Shown in pieces: positions 33,932 to 41,573 of a stretch of 54,247 nucleotides of DNA. The stretch comes from Mycobacterium kyorinense (GTDB lineage: Bacteria > Actinomycetota > Actinomycetes > Mycobacteriales > Mycobacteriaceae): contig NZ_LZKJ01000036.1 of NCBI RefSeq assembly GCF_001672775.1, forward strand, positions 1 to 54,247, read 5' to 3'. The position numbers and the translations under genes are program-made. Numbering within the stretch: position 1 is the first letter of the stretch; every line of letters begins with the position of its first letter. A model generated the notes under the pieces. That model saw only the letters and a program-made list of their open reading frames with translations. It did no database searches and was not told where the DNA came from.

Positions 33932-34789
33932 GTGCAGTTAGCCCATGGTTCTAGAACCGTCGGTATTCCGGAATGCGGTGGACTGAGAATCGCTACCCGC
34001 CTACGCGGATGCATGACTTCTGGCATCGCGTTGCTCGTCGTAGCCGCCGTCGTCGCCATGCCGGTAGCGTCTGACGTGTCGAAGTTCCAGGGGCGCGCAG
34101 CGCACCTGGGTGCTGCATCCGACACCGTGATCGACACATCCGCCGGACTCGAAAACGAGGTGGGCGAGGGCAGCGGCGACCTCGTGTCGGGCACTGGCTC
34201 ACGCGGCGTCGATGGGCGAGATAATTCACTGGTCGGAAGTCTGGTTGGCCTCGGTGACCGGTTCGTTTACCCGGCCTCAGCTACCAACACATTCGGCAAT
34301 CGGAAGAACCGTGGTCAAGGTGTGCTACCTGACCCTCTGCCTATCGATGCACAGATCATCGCTAACCCTCTCGGTTATGTGCTCGTGATCAGCATGACGT
34401 TCCGAAGCTCCGTTTCTAGCCGCGCTGCTGGCTTGGCGAACGTTCGTTTGGCCCTTCAACCGGCGTTCGGAGATCTCTCCTCGGGCGGCACTGCAGGTGC
34501 CTTTCGCGAGGTGCAGGCCGCACTGCTGCACCAGCTGGTGAAGCTGGCTGTGAACGTGGTTCTGCTGCAGTCGGTGCTGCAGGATGTGCTGGTCACCCTC
34601 AACCGGAATGTGGGTCTTGATTCACTGCAGACCGCGCAGCCGGGCTGCAAATCCAGCGTCATGGATTCCAGCACGCCGCTGGCATATGTCGGTACGACTT
34701 CGTCGGATGCAACTGCAGATCTTCCGCCGGGACTCAGCTCTGACCTGCTGGCAGAGCTTGCCTGGCCGGTGCCTACTGGTTTGGTTTAG
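33932..34789 (+). CDS. Predicted exported protein of unknown function
   Basis: The frame from GTG 33932 (GAGGAGGTGCT in front) encodes 285 residues. After a basic lead, TSGIALLVVAAVVAMPVASD forms a signal peptide or anchor, so export is likely. If the signal starts at the ATG at 34013, the mature part is unchanged. The rest shows mixed polar sequence with LHQLVKLAVNVVLLQSVLQD as one amphipathic or hydrophobic segment, and no recognised domain. Two short stretches with many Ser/Gly/Asp residues look extended. It is divergent from the HD gene. I cannot assign a function, and the reality of the full frame is moderately sure. Confidence 0.55.
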   Translation: MQLAHGSRTVGIPECGGLRIATRLRGCMTSGIALLVVAAVVAMPVASDVSKFQGRAAHLGAASDTVIDTSAGLENEVGEGSGDLVSGTGSRGVDGRDNSLVGSLVGLGDRFVYPASATNTFGNRKNRGQGVLPDPLPIDAQIIANPLGYVLVISMTFRSSVSSRAAGLANVRLALQPAFGDLSSGGTAGAFREVQAALLHQLVKLAVNVVLLQSVLQDVLVTLNRNVGLDSLQTAQPGCKSSVMDSSTPLAYVGTTSSDATADLPPGLSSDLLAELAWPVPTGLV

Positions 34790-34969
34790 TCCCTGCTGTT
34801 TTGCCTCTCCCACGTTTGCCTGTTGCCGATCGTGTCCGCACCAAACAGGTTGTGGTCTTGGCAAAAAGCGGGCAGTCAAACATGATTCAGCGTGCCAGAG
34901 GCAGGAACTGCAGCTAGTACGTCTGCGACAGCATCGATCATCATGCACAGCAAGAAAGGAATACTTCAG

Positions 34970-35839
34970 TTGGAACTTGCCGGTATCGGAGTATCGAGTG
35001 CGCAGCTGCGCTACGGCGACCCGGCGGAAGCCGCCGAGGCGGCAGCGGAATTGGAGGAGCTTGGATTTGCGGCGCTGTGGATCCCCGACGCCGGCGGACC
35101 GGTGTTTGATGCGGCGCACGGCCTGCTTGGCGCAACCAGGCGGACGGTGATCGCGGCGGGCATCCGGATCCTCTGGATGCACTCACCGAGCGAGGTCGCT
35201 GCGTCCTACGCCGAGCTCACCGCCGCCCATGGCGACCGCTTCCTGCTCGGTATCGGCGGCGGCCACGCCCGGCTAATCGACGCCAACCGGCCGGGCCTAT
35301 ACGGCAAGCCACTGCCAGCGACCGTGGCGTTCCTAGATAGTTTGGATGCGGCCGACAAGCCGGTGCCCGCCGACCGGCGGCTGCTGGCCGCGCAGAGCCC
35401 GAAAATGCTGGCGCTGGCCGCGAACCGCGCCCGCGGTGCGCAGCCCTACCTGGTGACACCGGATCACACCGCCATTGCCCGCGCTGCATTAGGTGAGGCT
35501 CCGTTGTTGTTACCGGTGCAGACCGTGATCCTGTGTGACGACGCCGACGAGGCTCGTGCCATTGGAACACATTGGCTACGGGCGTATTTGGCGGCGTTGC
35601 CAACTTACGCTAATAATCTGCTGCGCCGCAGTGGGTTCTCGGTGGATGACTTGGTTCGGGTGAGCGATCGGCTTTTTGACGGCATCATTGTGTGGGGAGA
35701 CGAGGAGGCCGTTATGCGCAGGGTCGCCGAACATCAGTCGGCGGGCGCCGATCACGTCAGCGTTCAGGTGCTTACGGCCGACCCATTGGCCTTCCCTCGT
35801 GAACAGTGGCGTCGGATCGCAGCGGCCTGCAACGGCTGA
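34970..35839 (+). CDS. LLM-class F420-dependent oxidoreductase, TIGR03620-like
   Basis: The product is about 289 residues and has the luciferase-like layout: LELAGIGVSSAQLRYGDPAE, EELGFAALWIPDAGGPVFD, TVIAAGIRILWMHSPSEVAA, then HGDRFLLGIGGGHARLIDAN and a shortened C-terminus. It fits the mycobacterial F420 family TIGR03620, which has unknown substrates. I favour TTG 34970 with AAAGGA in front, because family members start close to this point. ATG 34943 is a possible alternative. It is the only plus-strand enzyme between the HD gene and the second GlxA-type regulator, and may contribute to the same chemistry as the other luciferase-like genes. Confidence 0.82.
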   Translation: MELAGIGVSSAQLRYGDPAEAAEAAAELEELGFAALWIPDAGGPVFDAAHGLLGATRRTVIAAGIRILWMHSPSEVAASYAELTAAHGDRFLLGIGGGHARLIDANRPGLYGKPLPATVAFLDSLDAADKPVPADRRLLAAQSPKMLALAANRARGAQPYLVTPDHTAIARAALGEAPLLLPVQTVILCDDADEARAIGTHWLRAYLAALPTYANNLLRRSGFSVDDLVRVSDRLFDGIIVWGDEEAVMRRVAEHQSAGADHVSVQVLTADPLAFPREQWRRIAAACNG

Positions 35840-35943
35840 CCGGTCCGCAGTTCCTGCCGATGTCCTTTTGCCTGGCACATAGTTGTGCGCATAGCCGACG
35901 GCACCCATCGGTGAAGTTCTTGATCGAAGGGTCACCGGGCCGG

Positions 35944-36846
35944 TTAGACAAACCGCGACGGTTTCAACAGGTCGTGCAAGCCGACCCGATACAGCATCTC
36001 AGCCTTCAGTCGATCGAGCACTGCAAAGCCGACGTCAGCGCCATCGCCGCTTGGGTCCACGTGAACCCGTAGAGGGCGGCAGCCGAACGCGGCGTCGACG
36101 ACGGTGACGACAGCGTCGGCAACCGTGGAAGCGTCAGCATCCGGTGGCACGATGGCGTTGTAGGCCTCCCGGACCTGCGAACCCAGCCCGGCATACGGCC
36201 CTTCCTCGTATTGGTCGGCCACCGCTTGGTCGGCCGGCGTGCCGGCATGCGCAAAGTGGTTTGTACCGGCGGTGAAGGCGCCCGGAACGACGATAGAGGT
36301 CTCGATGCCCCAGCGGACTAGTTCCCACGCGTATGTGACTGCCAGCGCATCCATCGCCGCCTTGGATGCAAAGTACGGTGCGAGATACGGCGGCGTACCG
36401 CCGCCGCAGCTACTACTCGAGATCCACACCATCAGCCCTTGTTTCTGAAGTCGCATGTGGGGAAGCACCGCACGGTTGACCCGCTGCGTGCCCACCACAT
36501 TCACGTCGTAGAGTTCGGCCAGTTGCTCGGGCAGAAAGGCTTCAGCCGGCCCGAAAACCATGCGCCCAGCATTGTGCACCACGACGTCGATACGGCCGTT
36601 GGCATCGAAGACCTTCCCGACTGCCGCGTCCACTGAAGACTGTGACTGTACGTCCATTTCCACGACTCGTAGGTCGACGCCGTTGTCCATGGCGAAGTAG
36701 CTCACCGCCTCGACGTGAGATGCATTGCGCCCAGTGGTATCCCGCATCGATGCGTAGACGGTGTGGCCGGCGATAGCGAGCGCTTCGGCGCTGAGTCGAC
36801 CGAACCCGGTCGATGCTCCGGTGACCAGGACGACCTTGGCGCGCAC
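35944..36846 (-). CDS. Short-chain dehydrogenase/reductase
   Basis: The 300-residue product is a classical SDR: VLVTGASTGFGRLSAEAL is the cofactor loop, VVHNAGRMVFG the NAG motif, and MVWISSSSCGGGTPPYLAPY supplies the serine before YFASK, the catalytic Y-x-x-x-K. The Arg in the MRDTTGRN turn after the second strand would favour NADP. The start is GTG 36846 with GGGAGA in front. It lies between the LLM gene and the second LAL regulator and carries one copy of the GGCGGATGCGACC module 58 bases upstream. It could act on the alcohol/ketone pairs made by the GMC enzyme, but nothing proves this. Confidence 0.88.
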   Translation of the reverse strand: MRAKVVLVTGASTGFGRLSAEALAIAGHTVYASMRDTTGRNASHVEAVSYFAMDNGVDLRVVEMDVQSQSSVDAAVGKVFDANGRIDVVVHNAGRMVFGPAEAFLPEQLAELYDVNVVGTQRVNRAVLPHMRLQKQGLMVWISSSSCGGGTPPYLAPYFASKAAMDALAVTYAWELVRWGIETSIVVPGAFTAGTNHFAHAGTPADQAVADQYEEGPYAGLGSQVREAYNAIVPPDADASTVADAVVTVVDAAFGCRPLRVHVDPSGDGADVGFAVLDRLKAEMLYRVGLHDLLKPSRFV

Positions 36847-36881
36847 GAATGGATCTCCCTGTCTCGTTGCCCTTCATCACA

Positions 36882-36930
36882 AGCTTGCCGCGATGTGATC
36901 CGTGGTCGCATCCGCCAGTGGCTAGTCAGG
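36882..36930 (-). promoter_or_regulatory. Repeated promoter module, copy C (upstream of the SDR gene)
   Basis: GGTCGCATCCGCC lies at 36904-36916 on the + strand, and AAGCT (minus strand) at 36882-36886. The sequence downstream of AAGCT resembles copy B (GCAAGCTTGTGATGAA here, GCAAGCTCGTACTGAA in B). It sits between the stop of the second LAL regulator and the SDR start. Regulatory function is inferred. Confidence 0.62.
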
Positions 36931-39663
36931 CTGTGGGGAGCGGTCTGTTGGAAGGGCTCGATCAAGCTGGCTGCGGGAGCTGATGTCGAGCTTCACGAAC
37001 ACCTTTCGAAGGTGGTACTGGACCGTTCGTGGGCTGATGAAAAGCCGCGCACCGATCTCCGGGTTCGAAAGCCCGTCGCGAGCCAACCGCGCCACCTGGC
37101 TTTCCTGCGCGGTCAGTTGTTCGCTAATCATGTCGGCGGCGCGTTTGCGGGCGGTCTCCCCGGTTGCCTGAAGCTCGCGCCTGGCCCGTTCGGCGAAGGC
37201 CTCCATCCCCATAGCGGCCAGCATTTCGTGGGCGATGCGCAGCTGTGCCCGCGCGTCGGTACGACGGCGCTCCCGACGCAGCCATTCGCCGTAAAGCAGA
37301 TGGGCACGGGCGAGTTCGGCGCGCATCCGGGTGCGCCCGAGCCGCTCAATTGCCTTGCGGTACAGGTGCTCGGCGTTTCGGCCGTCGCTGAGCAATGCGT
37401 GTGAACGCGCTTCGACGCCAAGCGCCCAGTCTGTGCCGCTGGCACTAGTCATCTCAGTGAGCCAGCGAAAGGCGTCGACCGCAGTGTCCGTCATGTCGCT
37501 GCGCACGGCGGCTTCAATGAGTTCAACGGCCGCCCATGCCGATACCCCGATATCCGCCGGATGCGCGGCGGCGTTCTTGGCCGCGGCCATGGCGGCCGCG
37601 TAGTTGCCAATGCCGTTGTTGAGCACTGCGGTCGCCCACTCACCAATAGTCAGCCCAACGCCTTCACCACGGCGCATGACGTCTCTGGTGGTGGCTTCGA
37701 TCAAGGCCGACGCCTCAGCGGGTCGGCCACGAAATGCCGCGAGACCCAGTGCGCCATGGGGCGCCACGCTGTCGCCGGTCGCCTCTGTCACCGTCTCGGC
37801 CTCCTGAATCAGCGATTCGGCGGCACTCAGTTTCCCGGCACATAGCAGCATGACTGCTCGAGAACCAAGAGCAAGCGGCAGCTCGGTTAGCGCACCAGTA
37901 GCGCGGGCACCCTCGACATGACTTGCCGAGAGCGCATCCCAGCTTTCGTCATTCCATATGTGCAAGGCGGCGATTCCGGCCAACCACAAACAGCGCAGGT
38001 CGTGACCCGTAGCCGTTCCGCTCTCTGCGATGCTGACAGCACGGCGCAGAATCGCCAGACCCGCCGCGTATCCGTCGGTGAAGTGCGCCGCAAGGCCATC
38101 AAGGAGTAGGTCGGGCAGGCGCGGGTCAGCAGACCGTGGCGAATCCCCTGCGCGGCGTGCTATTTCGTGGACTCCGCCAGCGACGGCCAACCGGGCGGCG
38201 AACATCGCCGCCGAGAGCGCCTCTAGGTAGGTTGCCCGCGACAGCGCGGTATCGACTGGTTCGAGCCGTTGGGCCGCCTTCAGCAGCAGCGGTGGAGCAT
38301 CACTGCCGCGGTTGGTCACGAAGGCCAGATGCGCGCGCACCAAATCGACGCGAGCATGCTGAAAATCAGTTAACGGTCCAGCTTCGGCTATGGCGATGAG
38401 ATCTAGCGCCGCGTCGAACACGCCGGCTTGTGCCTTGGCCGCCGCAGCGTCGAGGGCGCGTTGGGCTCGTCGCACGGGATCGACCGTTAATGCGGTGGCG
38501 CGCTCGAGAAAAGCCGCTGCGGCAGCAATTCCGCCGCGCGCTTGCGCTCGACCGGCGGAGTGCACAAGCTCGGCGGCGACGTCCTCGTCGGGCCCGGCGG
38601 CGGCATGGGCCCGATGCCAGGCGCGCCGGTCGGGATCCGACAGCGGATCTAGGACTTCCGCGATGGCTCGGTGGGTCTGTTGGCGTTGCTCTAGTGACGC
38701 TGAATGGTAGGCGGCCGAGCGTGCGAGGGGATGGCGGAACCGTACTCGGGAGCCGAATTCCGCCAGGCCCGCGTCAATCGCGGGCGCCGCGGCGTCTGCA
38801 CCGATCCCAAGCCGAGTCGCTGCCGACCAAATCACCACTGCATCACCGGTCGGCTGGGATGCTGCCAGCAGCAGGAGAATGCGCGTCTGGTCGGGCATGG
38901 CGCTGATGCGCTGTCGGAAACTTTCTTCGATGCTGCTGGACAGCCGTACCGCGCTGGGCAGCCCGAAGCCGCCAGCTAGCTGTTGCGTAGTGAGTCCTCG
39001 CGGAAGCTCAACCAATGCCAATGGATTGCCGCGTGTCTCTGCGACGATCTGATCCCGCACCCGCGCGTCCAGTGGTCCGGTGAGCACTGTGTCCAGCAGC
39101 GCGCACGCCTCGGCGTCAGGCAGGCCCTGGATCGCCAGCTGCGGCAAATTGGCGAGATCGCGGCCGGGCATGCGCGCCGCGAAAACCACTCCGACGGACT
39201 CCGCTAACAGGCGCCGCGCGACGAAGGTAAGCACCTGCGCCGAGGCGTGATCGAGCCATTGCTCATCATCGATCACGCAGACCAGCGGCTGCTGGTCTGC
39301 GACCTCAGATAACAGACTCAAAACGGCCAACCCGATCAGGAAAGCATCCGGCGGGGGCCCTGCGGTCATGCCGAAGGCGGTCCGCAGCGCCTCGCGTTGT
39401 GGCGGAGGAAGTTGCTCCGAGTGTTCCAGCAGCGGCGCGCACAACTGGTGCAGTGCAGCGAAGGGCAGTTCCATCTCGGACTGCGCGCCGGCCGCGCGCA
39501 TCACGCGGCATTTCGATGCGTGATTTGCCACGTACTCCAGCAGTGCGGATTTTCCGATTCCCGGTTCACCGCAAATGACCAGGGTCCGGCTTTCGCCCGC
39601 ACAAACTGCCTCGATGAGCTCGTCGAGAACCGCACACTCGGCCCGTCGGCCGATTAGCTCCAC
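36922..39663 (-). CDS. LAL-type LuxR family regulator with AAA/NACHT-like ATPase (copy 2)
   Basis: This product of about 913 residues is a paralogue of the regulator at 14791-17613. It carries VELIGRRAECAVLDELIEAV, the Walker A GEPGIGKSALLEYV, the Walker B LVCVIDDEQWLDHASAQ, a long helical middle and the LuxR helix-turn-helix LTAQESQVARLARDGLSNPE with IGARLFISPRTVQYHLRKVF. Homology to copy 1 begins at the GTG 39663, which has AGGCGG in front. An ATG at 39768 would place it only 23 bases from the divergent GlxA-type gene and is less likely. Recognition helices of the two LAL copies are almost identical (ISARTVQYHL and ISPRTVQYHL), so they probably bind the same operator. Confidence 0.92.
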   Translation of the reverse strand: MELIGRRAECAVLDELIEAVCAGESRTLVICGEPGIGKSALLEYVANHASKCRVMRAAGAQSEMELPFAALHQLCAPLLEHSEQLPPPQREALRTAFGMTAGPPPDAFLIGLAVLSLLSEVADQQPLVCVIDDEQWLDHASAQVLTFVARRLLAESVGVVFAARMPGRDLANLPQLAIQGLPDAEACALLDTVLTGPLDARVRDQIVAETRGNPLALVELPRGLTTQQLAGGFGLPSAVRLSSSIEESFRQRISAMPDQTRILLLLAASQPTGDAVVIWSAATRLGIGADAAAPAIDAGLAEFGSRVRFRHPLARSAAYHSASLEQRQQTHRAIAEVLDPLSDPDRRAWHRAHAAAGPDEDVAAELVHSAGRAQARGGIAAAAAFLERATALTVDPVRRAQRALDAAAAKAQAGVFDAALDLIAIAEAGPLTDFQHARVDLVRAHLAFVTNRGSDAPPLLLKAAQRLEPVDTALSRATYLEALSAAMFAARLAVAGGVHEIARRAGDSPRSADPRLPDLLLDGLAAHFTDGYAAGLAILRRAVSIAESGTATGHDLRCLWLAGIAALHIWNDESWDALSASHVEGARATGALTELPLALGSRAVMLLCAGKLSAAESLIQEAETVTEATGDSVAPHGALGLAAFRGRPAEASALIEATTRDVMRRGEGVGLTIGEWATAVLNNGIGNYAAAMAAAKNAAAHPADIGVSAWAAVELIEAAVRSDMTDTAVDAFRWLTEMTSASGTDWALGVEARSHALLSDGRNAEHLYRKAIERLGRTRMRAELARAHLLYGEWLRRERRRTDARAQLRIAHEMLAAMGMEAFAERARRELQATGETARKRAADMISEQLTAQESQVARLARDGLSNPEIGARLFISPRTVQYHLRKVFVKLDISSRSQLDRALPTDRSPQPD

Positions 39664-39791
39664 CGTGCCGCCTGCTTCGCAACGTCTGTCGGTATCCGTA
39701 CAGCCTGACGCTATACCAGAGCAACTGTCGGCAAAGGGGTCAAGAAGACCACGCGAGCCATCTTTCACTCAAAATGCGACAGAATCGCTTT

Positions 39792-40766
39792 GTGAGCGAC
39801 ACCGCTACCAGACAACGACTTGTGGTGATCGTCGTTTTCGACGAGGTGACGTTGTTGGATGTCGCGGGAGCGGCTGAGGTCTTTGCCGAAGCCAACCGGT
39901 TCGGCGGTAACTACCGCCTCAAGATCGCGTCGGTGGATGGGCGCGACGTGACGACCTCAATCGGGACCCGGTTGGGGGTCACGGACAGCGTGTTGTCGAT
40001 CGATTCCGCTGACACCGTCATGGTCGCTGGCAGTGACGACTTGCCCAGGCGGGCCGTCGATCCCGCGCTCGTCGACGCCGTCAGAGCAATGTCGAGCCGG
40101 ACCCGGCGACTGGCGTCCATCTGCACCGGGTCTTTCATCTTGGCCCAGGCCGGCCTGCTCAGTGGGCGGCGCGCCACCACGCACTGGCGAGACACCCGGT
40201 TGCTGGCCCGGGCCTTTCCTGATGTCACCGTTGAGCCAGACGCGATTTTCGTCCGCGACGGTGACGTCTTCACCTCGGCCGGCATCTCCTCGGGTATCGA
40301 CCTTGCGCTGGCCTTAGTCGAATTGGATTACGGCACCGAGCTGGTCCGTGACGTGGCGCGGTGGTTGGTCGTCTACCTCAAACGTGCGGGCGGCCAATCG
40401 CAATTCTCGGTGTTGGTCGAAGCAGACCCACCGCCGCAGTCGGCGTTGCGGCCCGTCACCGATGCGATCGCAGCCAACCCGGCCGCCGACCACAGCATGA
40501 AAGCCCTTGCAGCGCGGGCATCCTTGAGCACTAGGCAATTGACCAGACTGTTTCAGGCCGAACTGGGCACGACGCCGGCCCGCTACGTCGAAATGGTTCG
40601 CATCGATGCCGCCCGCGGCGCACTCGACGCCGGCCGCAGCATCACCGACGCCGCGCACCTGGCGGGCTTTGGCAGCACTGAAACGCTGCGGCGAGCTTTC
40701 GTTACCCACCTCGGCGTGTCACCGAAGGCCTACCGAGACAGATTTCGCACCGCATCCCGCGGGTGA
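39792..40766 (+). CDS. GlxA-type AraC regulator with DJ-1/PfpI domain (copy 2)
   Basis: The 324-residue product is a close paralogue of the regulator at 31393-32427. It has FDEVTLLDVAGAAEVFAEAN, RLASICTGSFILAQAGLLSG, RRATTHWRDTRLLARAFP and the C-terminal SMKALAARASLSTRQLTRLF with DAAHLAGFGSTETLRRAFVT. I choose GTG 39792 (GTG AGC GAC) because it aligns with the GTG of copy 1. An ATG at 39774 lies 18 bases upstream. It is divergent from the second LAL regulator with 128 bases between and convergent with the SGNH hydrolase after 7 bases. The divergent pair suggests that this regulator and LAL 2 control each other or a common promoter. Confidence 0.88.
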   Translation: MSDTATRQRLVVIVVFDEVTLLDVAGAAEVFAEANRFGGNYRLKIASVDGRDVTTSIGTRLGVTDSVLSIDSADTVMVAGSDDLPRRAVDPALVDAVRAMSSRTRRLASICTGSFILAQAGLLSGRRATTHWRDTRLLARAFPDVTVEPDAIFVRDGDVFTSAGISSGIDLALALVELDYGTELVRDVARWLVVYLKRAGGQSQFSVLVEADPPPQSALRPVTDAIAANPAADHSMKALAARASLSTRQLTRLFQAELGTTPARYVEMVRIDAARGALDAGRSITDAAHLAGFGSTETLRRAFVTHLGVSPKAYRDRFRTASRG

Positions 40767-40773
40767 CCGCAGA

Positions 40774-41475
40774 TCAATTCCGCTTGGGCAACTGGGCGCG
40801 GATCAACGGCGCAATCTTCTCCGCCATGTAGGCGTGCCCGGCGTCGGTGGGGTGTACGCCGTCGGCGCCGATCAGATCGGGTCGGTCGACGAACCAACGG
40901 TCGTTGATCGGGTCCACGAACGTCGCCCCGACGGCTCGCGCCTGGCCGGCCACCACATCGCGCACTTCCAGAACCCCGTCGGGCGGGTCCGTCGTCGGCC
41001 ACGGCGGCCCGATCACCAGAAGTTTCGCCGCCGGTGCGATATGGCGGGCCATATCGAAAGCGTCGCGGGTCAATTGGGCCAACAACTCGGAGTTGACCCC
41101 CTGGTCATTGCGGGAACCGAAGAACACCACCAGCACATCGTTGGGGTGGACGGCCCGGGCAGTGAGATCCCGAAAAAGGCTGCCATGGTCGCCCGGCACG
41201 CCGTAGCCGGCCCGGCCTTCGGATGCCACGTCGGGAGCCACCTGCAGACCCTGGCGGCCGAGCGTCAGCCAGGTGCGAGCCGTCCACGCCTTGGAGCCGA
41301 GGCCGCCCTCGTCGGTTCCGTTGGTGTAGGAGTCGCCGATCACCGCAACGTGATTCACCGGCGAACCGATGCTGCTTGTCTGGTAGCGCGGCGGCGCGCC
41401 CTGTGCACTGAGAATGCCGAACGCGAATGCGAGTGCGACGACCATCGAGGTCAGACGACCCACTGCCACCTCCAC
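40774..41475 (-). CDS. Secreted SGNH/GDSL family hydrolase
   Basis: The 233-residue product starts with a signal peptide (RLTSMVVALAFAFGILSAQG) and is therefore exported. The SGNH blocks are visible: VAVIGDSYTNG with Ser49 (block I), GRAGYGVPG (the glycine block), VVFFGSRND (the Asn block) and DGVHPTDAGH near the C-terminus with the Asp/His. This is the esterase or acetylesterase type. It is followed at 98 bases by an acyltransferase-3 membrane protein on the upstream side of the same strand. Such pairs often add and remove acyl groups on cell-envelope glycans. I recall a similar pair in M. tuberculosis (Rv0517/Rv0518). Target unknown. Confidence 0.86.
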   Translation of the reverse strand: MEVAVGRLTSMVVALAFAFGILSAQGAPPRYQTSSIGSPVNHVAVIGDSYTNGTDEGGLGSKAWTARTWLTLGRQGLQVAPDVASEGRAGYGVPGDHGSLFRDLTARAVHPNDVLVVFFGSRNDQGVNSELLAQLTRDAFDMARHIAPAAKLLVIGPPWPTTDPPDGVLEVRDVVAGQARAVGATFVDPINDRWFVDRPDLIGADGVHPTDAGHAYMAEKIAPLIRAQLPKRN

Positions 41476-41573
41476 TGTTCACAAATGCCGTCTAAGCGGC
41501 ATCGTACGAGCAAACGCAAAGAATTGCGGCCCGGGTGGCCGCGCAACCGTTGGGGATCCAGCAGCAATGACTC

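Noticed and set aside
36922..39768. Starting the second LAL regulator at ATG 39768
   Set aside because: It would leave only 23 bases to the divergent GlxA-type start, and the extra 35 residues have no counterpart in the first LAL regulator; GTG 39663 with AGGCGG fits better, though the upstream ATG is not excluded.
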